DNA from: Nostoc sp. FACHB-892
GTDB lineage: Bacteria; Cyanobacteriota; Cyanobacteriia; Cyanobacteriales; Nostocaceae
Reading direction: 5' to 3'
Assembly (NCBI RefSeq): GCF_014698795.1
Contig: NZ_JACJTR010000005.1
Location: 124,001 to 188,000, forward strand
DNA length: 64,000 bases
Both the position numbers and the translations under genes were made by a program. The number at the start of each line of letters is the position of its first letter. The first letter of the stretch is position 1. Below, piece by piece: positions 18,888 to 28,735 of the stretch. The notes under the pieces are model-generated. The model ran no database searches. It had not been told where the DNA came from and saw only the letters and a list, made by a program, of their open reading frames with translations.

Positions 18888-21731
18888 CTAATAATCTTGT
18901 TCCACGCCACCTACGACTGGTCTAATTTCAGAAAATGGATCAGTGCCACCACCCCAGTTAAAATCACTAATTCGGATGCTGAAACCGCCTAACTCCAGCA
19001 CCGGATTGTAACGCAAGGTGATCCCATAGGTGCGGCGGCTATATTCTAAAATGTAGTCCGTGCTAGTTTCTCTACCAGTATCCAAGTTAACAGATGTTTG
19101 AAAGCCTAAGCGAAAAGGGCCGTAGATTTGCTGTGATATCCCAGCACTCAACACTTTGTTATCAACGGAGCGATCAAACAAAAAGGGTGATAATCCGTTG
19201 TTTAAACCTTGAGAGTAACTAATATTAAAGGCAGTATAGTCGAAAAAAGGTCGAGAAAAATGACCAATTTGACCTTGTAAGCCAATTGTAGCAGTTAGGA
19301 TACTTTGGTTATCACCATTGGTGTAATAACTGCTAGTGCCTGTAAGTCTAGCGATCGCCTGCAAGTAAGGAACTACAGGGGTAGCTGTGTATCTTAACCC
19401 CTCACTGGCAGTGGGTGGTAATGGTGTTCCCTGCCAGAGTAATATCCCTTTACTGAGTTCAGCACTGCCTTGTAAACGACCTAGTGAAATGCGATCGTTT
19501 TCCCGCACCGGCTCTAGTAAGTCTTGGCGATCGGTGTTGGCATTGATATATCGAGCGCTTGCTTGATAGGTGAGGTTGATGCCACTCTTGCCTAAAGGAA
19601 TCACGGGAGAGGTAACAATACCGCCAAGACTGCTCTGGACAGTTTGAAAGCCAAGGGTACCATTGTAAAAGCGAGTGCGGTAGCTATATTCCAGATCCAA
19701 AATGTGAGGAAGGGAAGTCCCTAATATCTGGCGCAATCCTAACCTCGCTCGCAAATTCTCTTCTACCTTGTTCAAGTCAAAACTAGTTAACTCTCCAGTC
19801 CCCTCAACTACTGCTCGTGGACTCAAAACAGAATTTATCTTTGTTTTCACACCAAACAGTGCGCCTAAGTCACCCGTGCCTTCTTGCACAGCTCTCTGTA
19901 TTAGCAACTGGGGCGTGATTGTCCAGCGTGTTTGCTCTGTATCGATCACTGGAAAGCCACGCTCAATATACAAACCACCCCGATCTTCTCCATCATAGCC
20001 GGGGGAAACTATTGCAGGTGTAACGTCCCGTTCCCGGCGGTCAATAGTCCGTTCATTCACCGGAATTGGCAAGGAGACTCTTTGATCCAATACCAAACGC
20101 TGCCCCTGTGTCCTGATGCGGTCTACCAAGGGTGTCTCTCGCGTCAGAGTTACTGTATCGGCGCGTAACTCTAATTCTGGCGGCGAAAAAGGATCATTGG
20201 TGATGCGGACATCTCTTGCTTGCCAGCCTTGCGGATAAAAGTCAATGTTTTCAGCTTCAAACCTGAGCCGATTGACTACACCCCCTGTTTTTGGTGACGG
20301 GATGTTGGTAGCATTTGCCTGACCACCAATTGTCACATCAATTCCTCCAGGGCTGCTCACACCGGAAACGGGCTGATTGGCTCTAATGCGATCGCTGGGC
20401 GGACGTTTCGGAACTCCACCAGCAGTTATACCCGTGGGTGAGAAAGCAAAATCTGTTTGGGCTGAGGGTACGTAAATTTCTCCTCTACCATTTAGCAGTT
20501 CCCCATTATCTTGAACAAAGTTATAAGTAAAGCGTTGTCCGCGCAGTACCTGATCGCCCCGTGTTAAAGTTACGTTGCCTTCTCCGGCAGCAATCAAATT
20601 GTCTAAATTGACTTGCAAGCGATCGGCATCCACCACCGCCCCATCAAACCGCACAATTACATTGCCAACAGCTGTAATAATTCGCCGTTGCTCGTCATAC
20701 TCTTGCCGGTCTGAAGTGACTTCTACAATTCTCGGCTGGACTGGTGGTGTGGTAGTGGGCGCTTGCGGTTGATTAGTGGTGTCTACCTCTGGTGTAGGCG
20801 TTGGTGCTTGAGTTGGTTGTTGAACTTGGGATTGGAATTCTACAGTGATGGGTGCTGAGAGTTGGTTTGTTGGGTTACGAGACTTGAATTTTATAAAATT
20901 TTGTACTGATTGAGAATTCGATGCAAGATCAGCAGCAGATACAGAGATATTATCTGTTCCTGAAGATTGTGGTGCAGTAATACCACTTTGCTGTTTTTGC
21001 TGGGTTAATTTCTCAGCTAAAATTCCCGCCTTTGATTCGACTAACTTGTTGCTATTTCCGACACTTGGGACAATTTGAAGAGGACGTAAAGATTGAGCGA
21101 ATTGGGGACTTGGGGAAACTCTATAGCTAAAGCTACCATCCAAAAAGGTTGGTTTTTCTCTACTAGAGTTTGAATTTGGCGATCGCTCTTTGAGTTTTTG
21201 AGAAGGTTCACCTTTTGCGGCTACAGAGGAAGCCTCTGCTCCAACTTTTCTTAGCAACGCAGTAGCTTCTCGTTCCGTCTTCCGTTTGCGTAACGCTGCT
21301 CTTAGAAGAATTTCTGAGCGCTCAACGCCGATGCTCGCACTTGTCTTTGTCTCTTCTTTATCTTGGCGGTTAGAGGTTTTAACCTCCTGCGTAGGATAGC
21401 CAACAATCAGCGATTTTCCCAAAATTGCAGCATTTCCAGAGCTAATTATGGGCGAAACTTCTGGCGGATGGGGTACAGAGGGGATTTTGGCAACTACCAA
21501 GTCATCCTGAGTTGAGTTTTTCAAACTTGGCAATGGCGGATCACTCTTGGTGTCACCCGCAATTACCGATTGAGGCAAATCCTTGGGCTGCTTGGATTTG
21601 TCTATCTTTTCCTGTATTCCAGTCTCTACAACTGAAAGAAACTTTGGATAACTAGCAGATGAGGCGTGATTTACAGGTTGTAAAGATTCGAGGATAGGAG
21701 GCGGATCGGGCGGCAGAACTGGATGAAGCAT
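18888..21731 (-). CDS. LptD/OstA-like outer-membrane protein (DUF3769 type)
   Basis: From ATG 21731 the protein has 947 residues (a TTG at 21755 is an alternative start). Roughly the first 300 residues are low-complexity, rich in Pro, Ser, Lys and Gln. They are followed by a proline/threonine linker and an OstA-like domain (EQRRIITAVGNVIVRFDG, DADRLQVNLDN, TLTRGDQVLRGQRFTYNF). The last 500 or so residues alternate polar and hydrophobic positions as in a beta-barrel, and the chain ends without a classical terminal Phe. Cyanobacterial members of this family are the counterpart of LptD, which inserts lipopolysaccharide in the outer leaflet. No signal peptide is evident at the chosen start, so the long N-terminus is odd. 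Confidence 0.8.
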   Translation of the reverse strand: MLHPVLPPDPPPILESLQPVNHASSASYPKFLSVVETGIQEKIDKSKQPKDLPQSVIAGDTKSDPPLPSLKNSTQDDLVVAKIPSVPHPPEVSPIISSGNAAILGKSLIVGYPTQEVKTSNRQDKEETKTSASIGVERSEILLRAALRKRKTEREATALLRKVGAEASSVAAKGEPSQKLKERSPNSNSSREKPTFLDGSFSYRVSPSPQFAQSLRPLQIVPSVGNSNKLVESKAGILAEKLTQQKQQSGITAPQSSGTDNISVSAADLASNSQSVQNFIKFKSRNPTNQLSAPITVEFQSQVQQPTQAPTPTPEVDTTNQPQAPTTTPPVQPRIVEVTSDRQEYDEQRRIITAVGNVIVRFDGAVVDADRLQVNLDNLIAAGEGNVTLTRGDQVLRGQRFTYNFVQDNGELLNGRGEIYVPSAQTDFAFSPTGITAGGVPKRPPSDRIRANQPVSGVSSPGGIDVTIGGQANATNIPSPKTGGVVNRLRFEAENIDFYPQGWQARDVRITNDPFSPPELELRADTVTLTRETPLVDRIRTQGQRLVLDQRVSLPIPVNERTIDRRERDVTPAIVSPGYDGEDRGGLYIERGFPVIDTEQTRWTITPQLLIQRAVQEGTGDLGALFGVKTKINSVLSPRAVVEGTGELTSFDLNKVEENLRARLGLRQILGTSLPHILDLEYSYRTRFYNGTLGFQTVQSSLGGIVTSPVIPLGKSGINLTYQASARYINANTDRQDLLEPVRENDRISLGRLQGSAELSKGILLWQGTPLPPTASEGLRYTATPVVPYLQAIARLTGTSSYYTNGDNQSILTATIGLQGQIGHFSRPFFDYTAFNISYSQGLNNGLSPFLFDRSVDNKVLSAGISQQIYGPFRLGFQTSVNLDTGRETSTDYILEYSRRTYGITLRYNPVLELGGFSIRISDFNWGGGTDPFSEIRPVVGGVEQDY

Positions 21732-21927
21732 ATTTGAGCATAATCGGGCTAACAAACAGCCAAATGACGGACGGAAGGATGAATATACATTTTGCCTTCC
21801 GACTGTCGCCTTCTGCTACCGGTAGCAAGCCACTTGGAGGAGGAAACTTACTAGGCGAAAGTTTAGTAAGTTTCCGTGGCATTTAGTATCTTCCGCCTTC
21901 TAATGTCGCGGATGATTTATCGCTCTT

Positions 21928-22044
21928 TTACTCTAAGTCCCGACGGCCGGGGTTACGAGCTGGATCGTTTGACAAAAATCCGAAGACAAAGATAGTTACG
22001 AAGAAGGCAACAACAATATAAACAGCGATTTTTAAAGTCACCAT
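21928..22044 (-). CDS. psbI: Photosystem II reaction center protein I
   Basis: This 38-residue gene is below usual ORF cut-offs. The translation begins [19 protein letters not shown] and ends NPGRRDLE, which matches PsbI along its full length: one transmembrane helix and the conserved NDPARNPGR tail. A GGAG lies about ten bases upstream of the ATG at 22044. PsbI binds next to D1 and CP43 in the photosystem II core. It stands alone here, 196 bases downstream of the LptD-like start and on the same strand. Confidence 0.97.
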   Translation of the reverse strand: MVTLKIAVYIVVAFFVTIFVFGFLSNDPARNPGRRDLE

Positions 22045-22249
22045 AGAAATATCTCCAAGGGGTAAGACAAAGAAAGCTTTTCTTTCAGGATCTGCCATGC
22101 AGAAAAGATAGCTCCTTTATATTACCCAAATCTCGTCCCTTTTTGAGAGGACTCTGGAGACTGGGGTTACTCTTGTGACGCTAACTGACGGCAAAGGTTT
22201 CCCAAAAAGGTAACAGGGGAGATATTTACTATGCTCTATGCCCCATGCC

Positions 22250-22951
22250 CTATTTCTCAGTTTGAACTTTTACTAGGTCTTTACCAATTCGGTTTTTGAT
22301 TACTCGTGCAGGTATGCCTACAGCAACGGAGAAAGGGGGAATATCTCTATTGACAACTGCTCCCGCACCAATAACACTGCCTTTGCCGATAGTAACGCCA
22401 TCTAATACTGTTACTCCATGCCCTAGCCAACAGTCATCTTCAATCACAATTCCCTCACGAGTAACACCTTGGTATTTAATCGGCTTCATCGGATCGGCAA
22501 AATTATGATTATTAGCATATATCCCTGAATGGGCGGCTATTAAGCAGTGTTTACCAATTTTAATGTCTCCTGGTCCCTCAATACACACATTTGGAGCAAT
22601 AAAGGTGTCTTCATCAATATGTATACACGTATTGTCCAAAGATCCTATATCAACGTTACGCTCAATAGCAACTCTATTTCCTAGATGAATTCTATTATTT
22701 TTGTGTCCTCTAGCATCCATCCGCACACCCTTGAAAATATATACTCCGCTGCCTATCTCAATACAGCAACTACCGTTAAATTCAACACCATTTTGAATAT
22801 AGACTGGGCTGCCTATCTGGGCAAAAATACTACGATATCCCAAATTACGCAACTTTGGCCCCAGAAGAAGGGCAGGAATATCACCTAACATAGTGGTTAC
22901 TAAAAGTTCTTGCACGCGCTGCAATTTTGAAAAATATTGCTTGTTATGCAT
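22250..22951 (-). CDS. Hexapeptide-repeat acyltransferase (left-handed beta-helix)
   Basis: From ATG 22951 the protein has 233 residues (TTG 22969 would add six). After about 70 residues of helical N-terminus come many hexapeptide repeats ([LIV]-G-x4: YIQNGVEFNG, IEIGSGVYIFKGVRM, NRVAIERNVDIGSL, IGKHCLIAAHSGIYANNHNF, DDCWLGHGVTVLDGVTIGKG, VIGAGAVVNRDIPPFSVAVG). The catalytic-type histidine is likely in AAHSGIYANNHNF. This is the pattern of the WcaF/maltose-acetyltransferase group, which O-acetylates sugars, often in surface polysaccharide assembly. No sugar gene is adjacent, so the acceptor is unknown. Confidence 0.85.
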   Translation of the reverse strand: MHNKQYFSKLQRVQELLVTTMLGDIPALLLGPKLRNLGYRSIFAQIGSPVYIQNGVEFNGSCCIEIGSGVYIFKGVRMDARGHKNNRIHLGNRVAIERNVDIGSLDNTCIHIDEDTFIAPNVCIEGPGDIKIGKHCLIAAHSGIYANNHNFADPMKPIKYQGVTREGIVIEDDCWLGHGVTVLDGVTIGKGSVIGAGAVVNRDIPPFSVAVGIPARVIKNRIGKDLVKVQTEK

Positions 22952-24333
22952 AGCTACATATCTCTTCAATTAATTGTTGTTGACAGGATTGATGTGTTGT
23001 GGTTTTATCCTAAGCTTCAGTAAATACCAACAAATTTTGTATTTATTGACACATAAATTAAGAGGGTAGTGTTACCGAAATTTACCCATATTTTTTAGAT
23101 GGTTTTCCAAATGTTGAAAAACCAGAGCCTAGCTTTAGCTATGTGAGCAATTCTTTAATTTAGGTGCGATAGAACTGCTCAATTGATATGCACAATTGCG
23201 TTAGGTTTCTGGAAGCTTTTGTACCAGTCACAGCACGTAAAAGTTTTGCTTCTGTTCACCAGATTAATTAACACAATCTCAATGCATTGCGTGGTTAAAC
23301 CCCAGACTATTAAATTGTCTGATGGTAAAATTTGCTGGGTTAGATAGGCTACTGTTTTGGTTATCGGGCAAATTTGCAAAGTTTGTTACGTAAATATGGA
23401 TAAAATTGTTTACTTTGAGGCTAATTTGTCTCAAACGGTTTTAGCCTTTTAAAACAATTCGGTTCCACAAGCTCTTTTGCAACAAAAAATACATTTAACT
23501 AGACTATATTCAAAGATCAGATAAAATTTTTGCCTAGCATAAAAATGTAATTATTGTTAAATTTTTATGGGTCTTATTGCCTAAATAAAATCTAATTAGG
23601 GTGGATTATCCCCCACATCAGCCATCACATTGAAGTTAACCATCGGTGCAAACAAGTAAGCGCTTCCCCGACTGCTATGACGGCTTTCTTGCAACGAATT
23701 TCTAGAGTATGCTGCTCCAATCATGTTGCACACGGATGATTTACAGACTAACAAATTCACGTTTATAATTACATAAATTGCTTTTAATAACAATTGTTTT
23801 TAACGATAACACATTTTATTTTAAGTGGAACACTATTATTAAATAAGTTGATTTTCAAGTTAATTGTTGATGATAATAATAAAAATCAGTTAACTTTTTT
23901 ACTAAAGCGATGCCTACGGCGGGCAAAGTCTACGCTACTCTGAAATATTTTTATACACTTAGAGAAAATTATTGAAAAAGGTAAGTTTAAAAATGCTTTA
24001 AGCGGTTAATTGCTATTTATGTCTATATTTCTACGGTTGCTTGTTGAAGTAATGCTATCATTAGGTGTTCAAGTCAGAATGATATCTACTATACTTATGA
24101 CGCTCTCTTCGTTAAAAAGCTAAAAATTTCCTTCTTATTTATTACTTGTATCTAAAAATTTGTAAATCACCCATTCGGGTGAGCCAAGCGGGTGATGCGT
24201 GCTTGGCACTACTCATTATAAATTTTATTGAAAGAAGACTAAAAATTAACTTAGTTTCCAGGAGAAGTCCAAAAAATAATATTAAATGCCTACATTGAGG
24301 TATCGGTTTTAACTCACATACTTGGTTCTAATT
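22952..24333. other. Long A/T-rich intergenic region
   Basis: This 1.4-kb stretch has no gene I can support. A minus-strand ORF at 23596-23793 has a C-terminal part that looks protein-like (HSSRGSAYLFAPM) but no start signal; it may be a gene remnant. A dispersed repeat (GCGATGCCTACGGCGGGCAA) starts at 23907, and a double hairpin lies at 24167-24207. Confidence 0.5.
24167..24207 (+). promoter_or_regulatory. Pair of adjacent hairpins with an alternative pairing
   Basis: TCACCC (24167-24172) pairs with GGGTGA at 24177-24182, and GCCAAGC (24183-24189) pairs with GCTTGGC (24201-24207). A second GGGTGA at 24190-24195, inside the second loop, could pair with the same TCACCC, so two folds compete. 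It lies about 130 bases before the gene at 24334. It could be a leader switch or a chance or repeat structure. Confidence 0.3.
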
Positions 24334-24657
24334 ATGGCTTTAATTAAAGAAATTGTCCAAGAAGCTCTAACTACCGGCTATCTGAGTGTTGTAGCCGAAG
24401 ATCAACTGCGATCGCAACTTCAAAGTAATTATGACTCAGAAGACCTAGATGCCTGGATCATTTTACAGCGATCTATTGTGGCGGGTGATGTCAAACAAGA
24501 ATCACGCCGAAAAAAAGCTTCCCCCTCTCCTAAAGCCAAGGACACTTCATCTAGTATCAAACTTGCTTATCAAATGGCAGCGGAGATTGCTTATGCAGCA
24601 GCTGTAGCTTTGTCAATGACAAAAAATACCAAAGATCAGCCTTCACTAGGCGCGTAA
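24334..24657 (+). CDS. Small conserved-type hypothetical protein
   Basis: The ATG at 24334 (MALIKEIVQEAL) gives 107 residues; a TTG at 24322 is less likely. The first 55 residues are acidic and helical (EDQLRSQLQSNYDSEDLDAWIILQRSIVAGDV), followed by a basic, serine/proline linker (ESRRKKASPSPKAKD) and an alanine-rich helix (AYQMAAEIAYAAAVALSMTK). It is probably a small soluble or membrane-associated protein. No function can be assigned. Good coding bias and HIP1-bearing codons support it as a gene. Confidence 0.65.
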   Translation: MALIKEIVQEALTTGYLSVVAEDQLRSQLQSNYDSEDLDAWIILQRSIVAGDVKQESRRKKASPSPKAKDTSSSIKLAYQMAAEIAYAAAVALSMTKNTKDQPSLGA

Positions 24658-25311
24658 AATAACACCGTTGCAAGTTATTTCCTTGCATTAGCACCAAAAA
24701 ATTTATACCAAGTAGTTAGCGTAGGCGTAGCCTGCAGCAGGCATCGCTTTTCTTAGTTAACTGCTTGGTATTATTTTTACATGATCCTTCCTATTTAGGC
24801 GATGTCTACGACTACAAGACGCTGTGCGTAGCTTGCTTCCCCGTAGGGGTACGCTATCGGCTTCGCATCACCTTAAGCTAACCTTAACCGAAGAATTATA
24901 GCTAAGTCTTTTTTCTTATACTGCCTCTATGCTATGGCACTTTTATTAAAAAATAATTAAATTATTAACTTTTTATTGATGCAGTTATAAGGAATGTTCC
25001 CCCTCAGCCAAGACCTTATAATTGATCCCCGCAATGAATTCTAAAATAAATATAAATTATTCGTTCAGAGCTATAATTTTTTTAAGTGATACATGGCACT
25101 AAATGATTAAATTTTAATATACCAAGTATATGGCTAAGGCTAAGGCATAGAATTAGAAACACCTTGGTGTAAACTTTAGCAACGAGGTTAAAAATAATTC
25201 TCAATGCTTAACAAAGTCATCGCTTTGTCACAAATTACTGTATAAAGAATTGGCAACATTGGTAAAGAGAGTAAACAATAACCATAGTTAAACTTGGAGT
25301 TTTGCCAACTT
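24658..25311. other. Repeat-bearing intergenic region upstream of glgP
   Basis: There is no gene. It contains a MITE-like palindrome at 24705-24771 and a second palindromic cluster at about 24797-24875 (GGCGATGTCTACGAC..., CTTCCCCGTAGGGGTACGC). The right half is A/T-rich and should carry the glgP promoter. Confidence 0.6.
24705..24771. repeat. Short palindromic element with terminal inverted repeats
   Basis: 14-bp terminal inverted repeats (ATACCAAGTAGTTA at 24705-24718; its complement with one mismatch at 24758-24771) enclose the dispersed motif GCGTAGGCGTAGCCTGCAG. The size and structure fit a non-autonomous palindromic repeat. Confidence 0.6.
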
Positions 25312-27876
25312 ATGCAGCCAATTCGCACATTTAATGTATCCCCTTCATTACCGCCGCGACTCGAACCACTACGGCGGCTGGCATATAACTTGCACTGGGA
25401 TTGGAACGTTGAAACTAAAGATTTATTTCGTCGCTTAGACCCTGACCTCTGGGAGTCTAGCCATCATAACCCAGTGTTAATGTTAGGAACAATCTCTCAA
25501 TCGCGGCTTCTAGAAGTTGTCGAAGATGAAGGCTTCTTAGCACAAATGGATCGATCTGACCGTCAATTAGACGATTATTTGCAAGAGCGGACTTGGTATC
25601 AGAAACAACGAGAGCAGAAACCAAAAGAATGCTACGCCTATTTTTCGGCGGAATTTGGACTAGTAGATTGTTTGCCCGTCTATTCTGGGGGCTTGGGTGT
25701 TCTGGCGGGGGATCATCTCAAATCTGCTAGTGACTTGGGGCTACCGCTTGTGGGTGTAGGTTTGCTGTATCAGCAAGGTTATTTTGCCCAGTATCTTAAT
25801 GCTGATGGCTGGCAGCAAGAACGCTACCTGCTCAACGATTTCTACAATATGCCCTTGCATCTAGAGCGCAATCCCGATGGTTCAGAACTGCGGATTGCGG
25901 TAGATTATCCAGGGCGCAAGGTATATGCCAGAGTTTGGCGTGTACAGGTAGGAATGGTTCCCCTGTATCTGATGGATACCAATATTGAACCCAACAACAC
26001 TTACGACCAGGACATCACAGATCAGCTCTACGGTGGCGACATCGATATGCGTATCCACCAGGAAATCATGCTGGGGATCGGTGGTGTGCAAATGCTTAAA
26101 GCCTTGGGGCTGAAAGTCACAGCTTATCACATGAATGAAGGTCACGCCGCCTTCTCTGCTCTAGAACGCATCCGTTTGCTGATTCAGGAGGAAGGACTGA
26201 ATTATCCCCAAGCTAAACAGGTAGTGGCTTCCAGTAATATCTTTACTACCCACACACCAGTACCGGCAGGGATTGACTTGTTCGCTCCCGAAAAAATGCT
26301 GTATTACCTGGGGTACTATGCAGAGATATTTGGGTTGCCCAAAGAGCAATTTTTAGGACTTGGGCGCGAGAATACAGGCGATTTATCAGGGCCTTTCAGT
26401 ATGGCGGTGCTGGCGCTGAAAATGGCAACGTTTTCTAACGGTGTAGCACAGCTGCATGGTGTGGTGTCGCGGCAAATGTTCCAGGGCTTGTGGCAGAAAG
26501 TACCAGTAGAGGAAGTACCAATTGCCGCAATTACCAACGGTGTCCATGCTCGGAGTTGTGTTGCGAAATCAACTCAAGAGTTGTATGATCGCTACCTCGG
26601 GCCAAATTGGTCATCAGCACCACCAGATAGCCCATTGTGGGAACGGATGGACGCTATACCCGATGAAGAGTTATGGCGTAATCACGAACGTTGCCGTTTA
26701 GACATGATTTTGTATGTGCGGGAGCATTTGGTCAAGCATTTAACTGATCGCGGCGCTTCTGTCTCCGAAATTGTCCAAGCCCAAGAAGTTTTAGATCCCT
26801 ACGCTTTCACTATTGGTTTTGCCCGTCGGTTTGCCACCTACAAACGCGCCACCCTCTGGATGCGTGATTTGGAAAGGATTAAGCGGCTTTTGCTGGCTAA
26901 CAAAGACCGGAAAGTGCAATTCGTGATTGCTGGTAAGGCACATCCCAAGGATATCCCTGGTAAAGAACTCATCCGCGAGATCAATCATTTTATCCGCGAA
27001 CAAAATTTAGAAAAACAGGTAGTATTTGTTCCCAATTACGACATTCACATATCTCGGTTGATGGTTGCGGGTTGCGATATCTGGTTAAACACACCGCGTC
27101 GCCCACGGGAAGCCTCTGGTACCAGTGGCATGAAAGCAGCCATGAATGGATTGCCAAATTTAAGCGTACTAGATGGCTGGTGGGATGAAGCTGATTATGT
27201 CCGCACAGGTTGGGCGATTGGACATGGAGAGAATTACGACGATCCTAACTACCAAGATGAAGTAGAAGCAAATGCTCTCTATGAATTGTTAGAGAAGGAA
27301 GTTGTACCTTTATTTTATGAACATCGTGATAGTGATGGTTTACCCCGTCCGTGGGTTGCCAAAATGAAGGATGCAATTCGGTTGAATTGTCCATTCTTTA
27401 ATACAGCGCGAATGGTGGGAGAATATGCACAAAGGGCTTATTTCCCAGCCAGCGATCGCTATCATACCCTGACTGTTGATAACTATGCCCCAGCTAAAGA
27501 ATTAGCTGCTTGGAAAGAAAAACTAAGCGAACACTGGTTCAACATCAGAATCAAAGATGTTGATGTATCGGCAGCTTCAGACATTGAGGTTAACCAAACC
27601 GTTGCCGTCAAAGCCAAGGTTGACTTGGCAACTTTGACCAATGATGATGTGCAGGTGGAGTTATATCAAGGTGCGATCGATGCCAATGGTGATATTGTCA
27701 ACGCTGTGCCAGTGGTGATGGATTATCAAGGTGAAGATGGACAGCAATTGAGCATTTACACGGGTAATATCACTTATACTGCTTCTGGTTTGCAAGGCTT
27801 GTCTTTGCGTGTATTGCCAAAAAATCCACACCTGGCTAATCCCTATGAACCAAGGTTGATTGCTTGGGCAGAGTAA
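25312..27876 (+). CDS. glgP: Alpha-glucan (glycogen) phosphorylase
   Basis: From ATG 25312 the protein has 854 residues, the usual size of the short bacterial alpha-glucan phosphorylase subfamily; a TTG at 25294 would add six. It begins with the N-terminal domain typical of that group (LRRLAYNLHWDWN), then YFSAEFGL, YSGGLGVLAGDHLKSASD and GDIDMRIHQEIMLGIGG, and the PLP-site region GFARRFATYKRATL with EASGTSGMKAAMNG near residue 605. It releases glucose 1-phosphate from glycogen using phosphate. A terminator follows, so it is monocistronic. Confidence 0.95.
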   Translation: MQPIRTFNVSPSLPPRLEPLRRLAYNLHWDWNVETKDLFRRLDPDLWESSHHNPVLMLGTISQSRLLEVVEDEGFLAQMDRSDRQLDDYLQERTWYQKQREQKPKECYAYFSAEFGLVDCLPVYSGGLGVLAGDHLKSASDLGLPLVGVGLLYQQGYFAQYLNADGWQQERYLLNDFYNMPLHLERNPDGSELRIAVDYPGRKVYARVWRVQVGMVPLYLMDTNIEPNNTYDQDITDQLYGGDIDMRIHQEIMLGIGGVQMLKALGLKVTAYHMNEGHAAFSALERIRLLIQEEGLNYPQAKQVVASSNIFTTHTPVPAGIDLFAPEKMLYYLGYYAEIFGLPKEQFLGLGRENTGDLSGPFSMAVLALKMATFSNGVAQLHGVVSRQMFQGLWQKVPVEEVPIAAITNGVHARSCVAKSTQELYDRYLGPNWSSAPPDSPLWERMDAIPDEELWRNHERCRLDMILYVREHLVKHLTDRGASVSEIVQAQEVLDPYAFTIGFARRFATYKRATLWMRDLERIKRLLLANKDRKVQFVIAGKAHPKDIPGKELIREINHFIREQNLEKQVVFVPNYDIHISRLMVAGCDIWLNTPRRPREASGTSGMKAAMNGLPNLSVLDGWWDEADYVRTGWAIGHGENYDDPNYQDEVEANALYELLEKEVVPLFYEHRDSDGLPRPWVAKMKDAIRLNCPFFNTARMVGEYAQRAYFPASDRYHTLTVDNYAPAKELAAWKEKLSEHWFNIRIKDVDVSAASDIEVNQTVAVKAKVDLATLTNDDVQVELYQGAIDANGDIVNAVPVVMDYQGEDGQQLSIYTGNITYTASGLQGLSLRVLPKNPHLANPYEPRLIAWAE

Positions 27877-27908
27877 GAGTGCTGAGTAGTTATTAAATAC
27901 TCAAGATT

Positions 27909-27945
27909 AGGCGTTGCTGATTTAAGTTTAGCAACGCCTTTTATT
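27909..27945 (+). terminator. Terminator of glgP
   Basis: A 10-bp perfect stem (AGGCGTTGCT / AGCAACGCCT) with an 11-base loop is followed by TTTATT, 33 bases after the glgP stop. Confidence 0.8.
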
Positions 27946-27973
27946 GTTCAATGCAGTTACGCCCCGAAAATAA

Positions 27974-28735
27974 TTACATTCTTTGGGGGATGATAATGTA
28001 GCCAGTGGTGCGATCGCCTAATACTAAATTACGTTGTTCTCCCCAATACCACCAGTATGCAGCAACGTAAGCGCAAATTAAGCTATCTAGTTTATCTTCA
28101 GTTGCTTTGAGGGCTGCGCCTGTGGTGGGGATTTCAGAAGGAAACGTAGACGCACCAGTGGCTTGCCGTAGGCTACCGCAGAGGCGCAGAGGGCGCAGAG
28201 GAGGAGAAAGAGAGGGGAGGATATTGAGAAGATAATTTTGGAGTTTGATTAGTTCTAGGCGGCGCTGACTGAGTGTTCCTTTTTTGTATTTGAGGATGCG
28301 TTCTAAGTTGAATAGGTTAACGATTGCTGGGTGGGGAAAGACTTCTATTTGATATCGGCTGAGTTTTTGCGGTTCAATGGTGGGGGCGTGGGCAAAGCCG
28401 CGTGATTCTAATTCTAAGCCAAAGTTGATGGTGCGATCAGCGAAGGGTAGGTTTTGATTAGCTGGATAGCATCCTGCATGATATTTACCGAAGTATTTGT
28501 GACTGAGTTTATCGGGGAGGCGGCTTCCGGTAGCGTTGGGTATGAGGGTAGGCGCATCTACGGCGATGATGGCTGGTTCGTCTTGTTGTACAATTTGATC
28601 AATCCAGGTGAGGATGTCTGCAATGGCTTCTTTACGGTCTAGATCAAGTAGTTGAAGTTGTTCATCTATCCATTCTAAACAGCATAGTCCACTTGGTTGA
28701 GATTTCCAGCCTAAATCAATGCCAATAAATTTCAT
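27974..28735 (-). CDS. DUF429 domain protein (RNase H-like fold)
   Basis: The 253-residue protein starts MKFIGIDLGWKSQPSGLCCL, the first strand and acidic residue of a DUF429/RNase H-like fold. It goes on with AIIAVDAPTLIPN, RLPDKLSHKYFGKYHAGCYPA and VEVFPHPA-like (IEVFPHPAIVNLF) blocks, all characteristic of this family. The C-terminal DKLDSLICAYVAAYWWYWG is also family-like. Between them lies a segment (about residues 178-207, LRPLRLCGSLRQATGAS) encoded by dispersed repeat DNA, an in-frame insertion. Its biochemical role is not known. Confidence 0.8.
   Translation of the reverse strand: MKFIGIDLGWKSQPSGLCCLEWIDEQLQLLDLDRKEAIADILTWIDQIVQQDEPAIIAVDAPTLIPNATGSRLPDKLSHKYFGKYHAGCYPANQNLPFADRTINFGLELESRGFAHAPTIEPQKLSRYQIEVFPHPAIVNLFNLERILKYKKGTLSQRRLELIKLQNYLLNILPSLSPPLRPLRLCGSLRQATGASTFPSEIPTTGAALKATEDKLDSLICAYVAAYWWYWGEQRNLVLGDRTTGYIIIPQRM
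28115..28205. repeat. Dispersed repeat inside the DUF429 gene
   Basis: The stretch contains GGCTTGCCGTAGGCTACCGC followed by AGAGGCGCAGAGGGCGCAGA, both common intergenic repeat units in Nostoc-type genomes, here translated in frame. Confidence 0.65.

Noticed and set aside
23596..23793. 65-residue minus-strand ORF
   Set aside because: Its last 30 residues look protein-like, but there is no start signal and no family; it is mentioned only as a possible remnant.
24019..24123. 34-codon hydrophobic ORF (MSIFLRLLVEVM)
   Set aside because: No ribosome site and no similarity to a known small photosynthetic protein.
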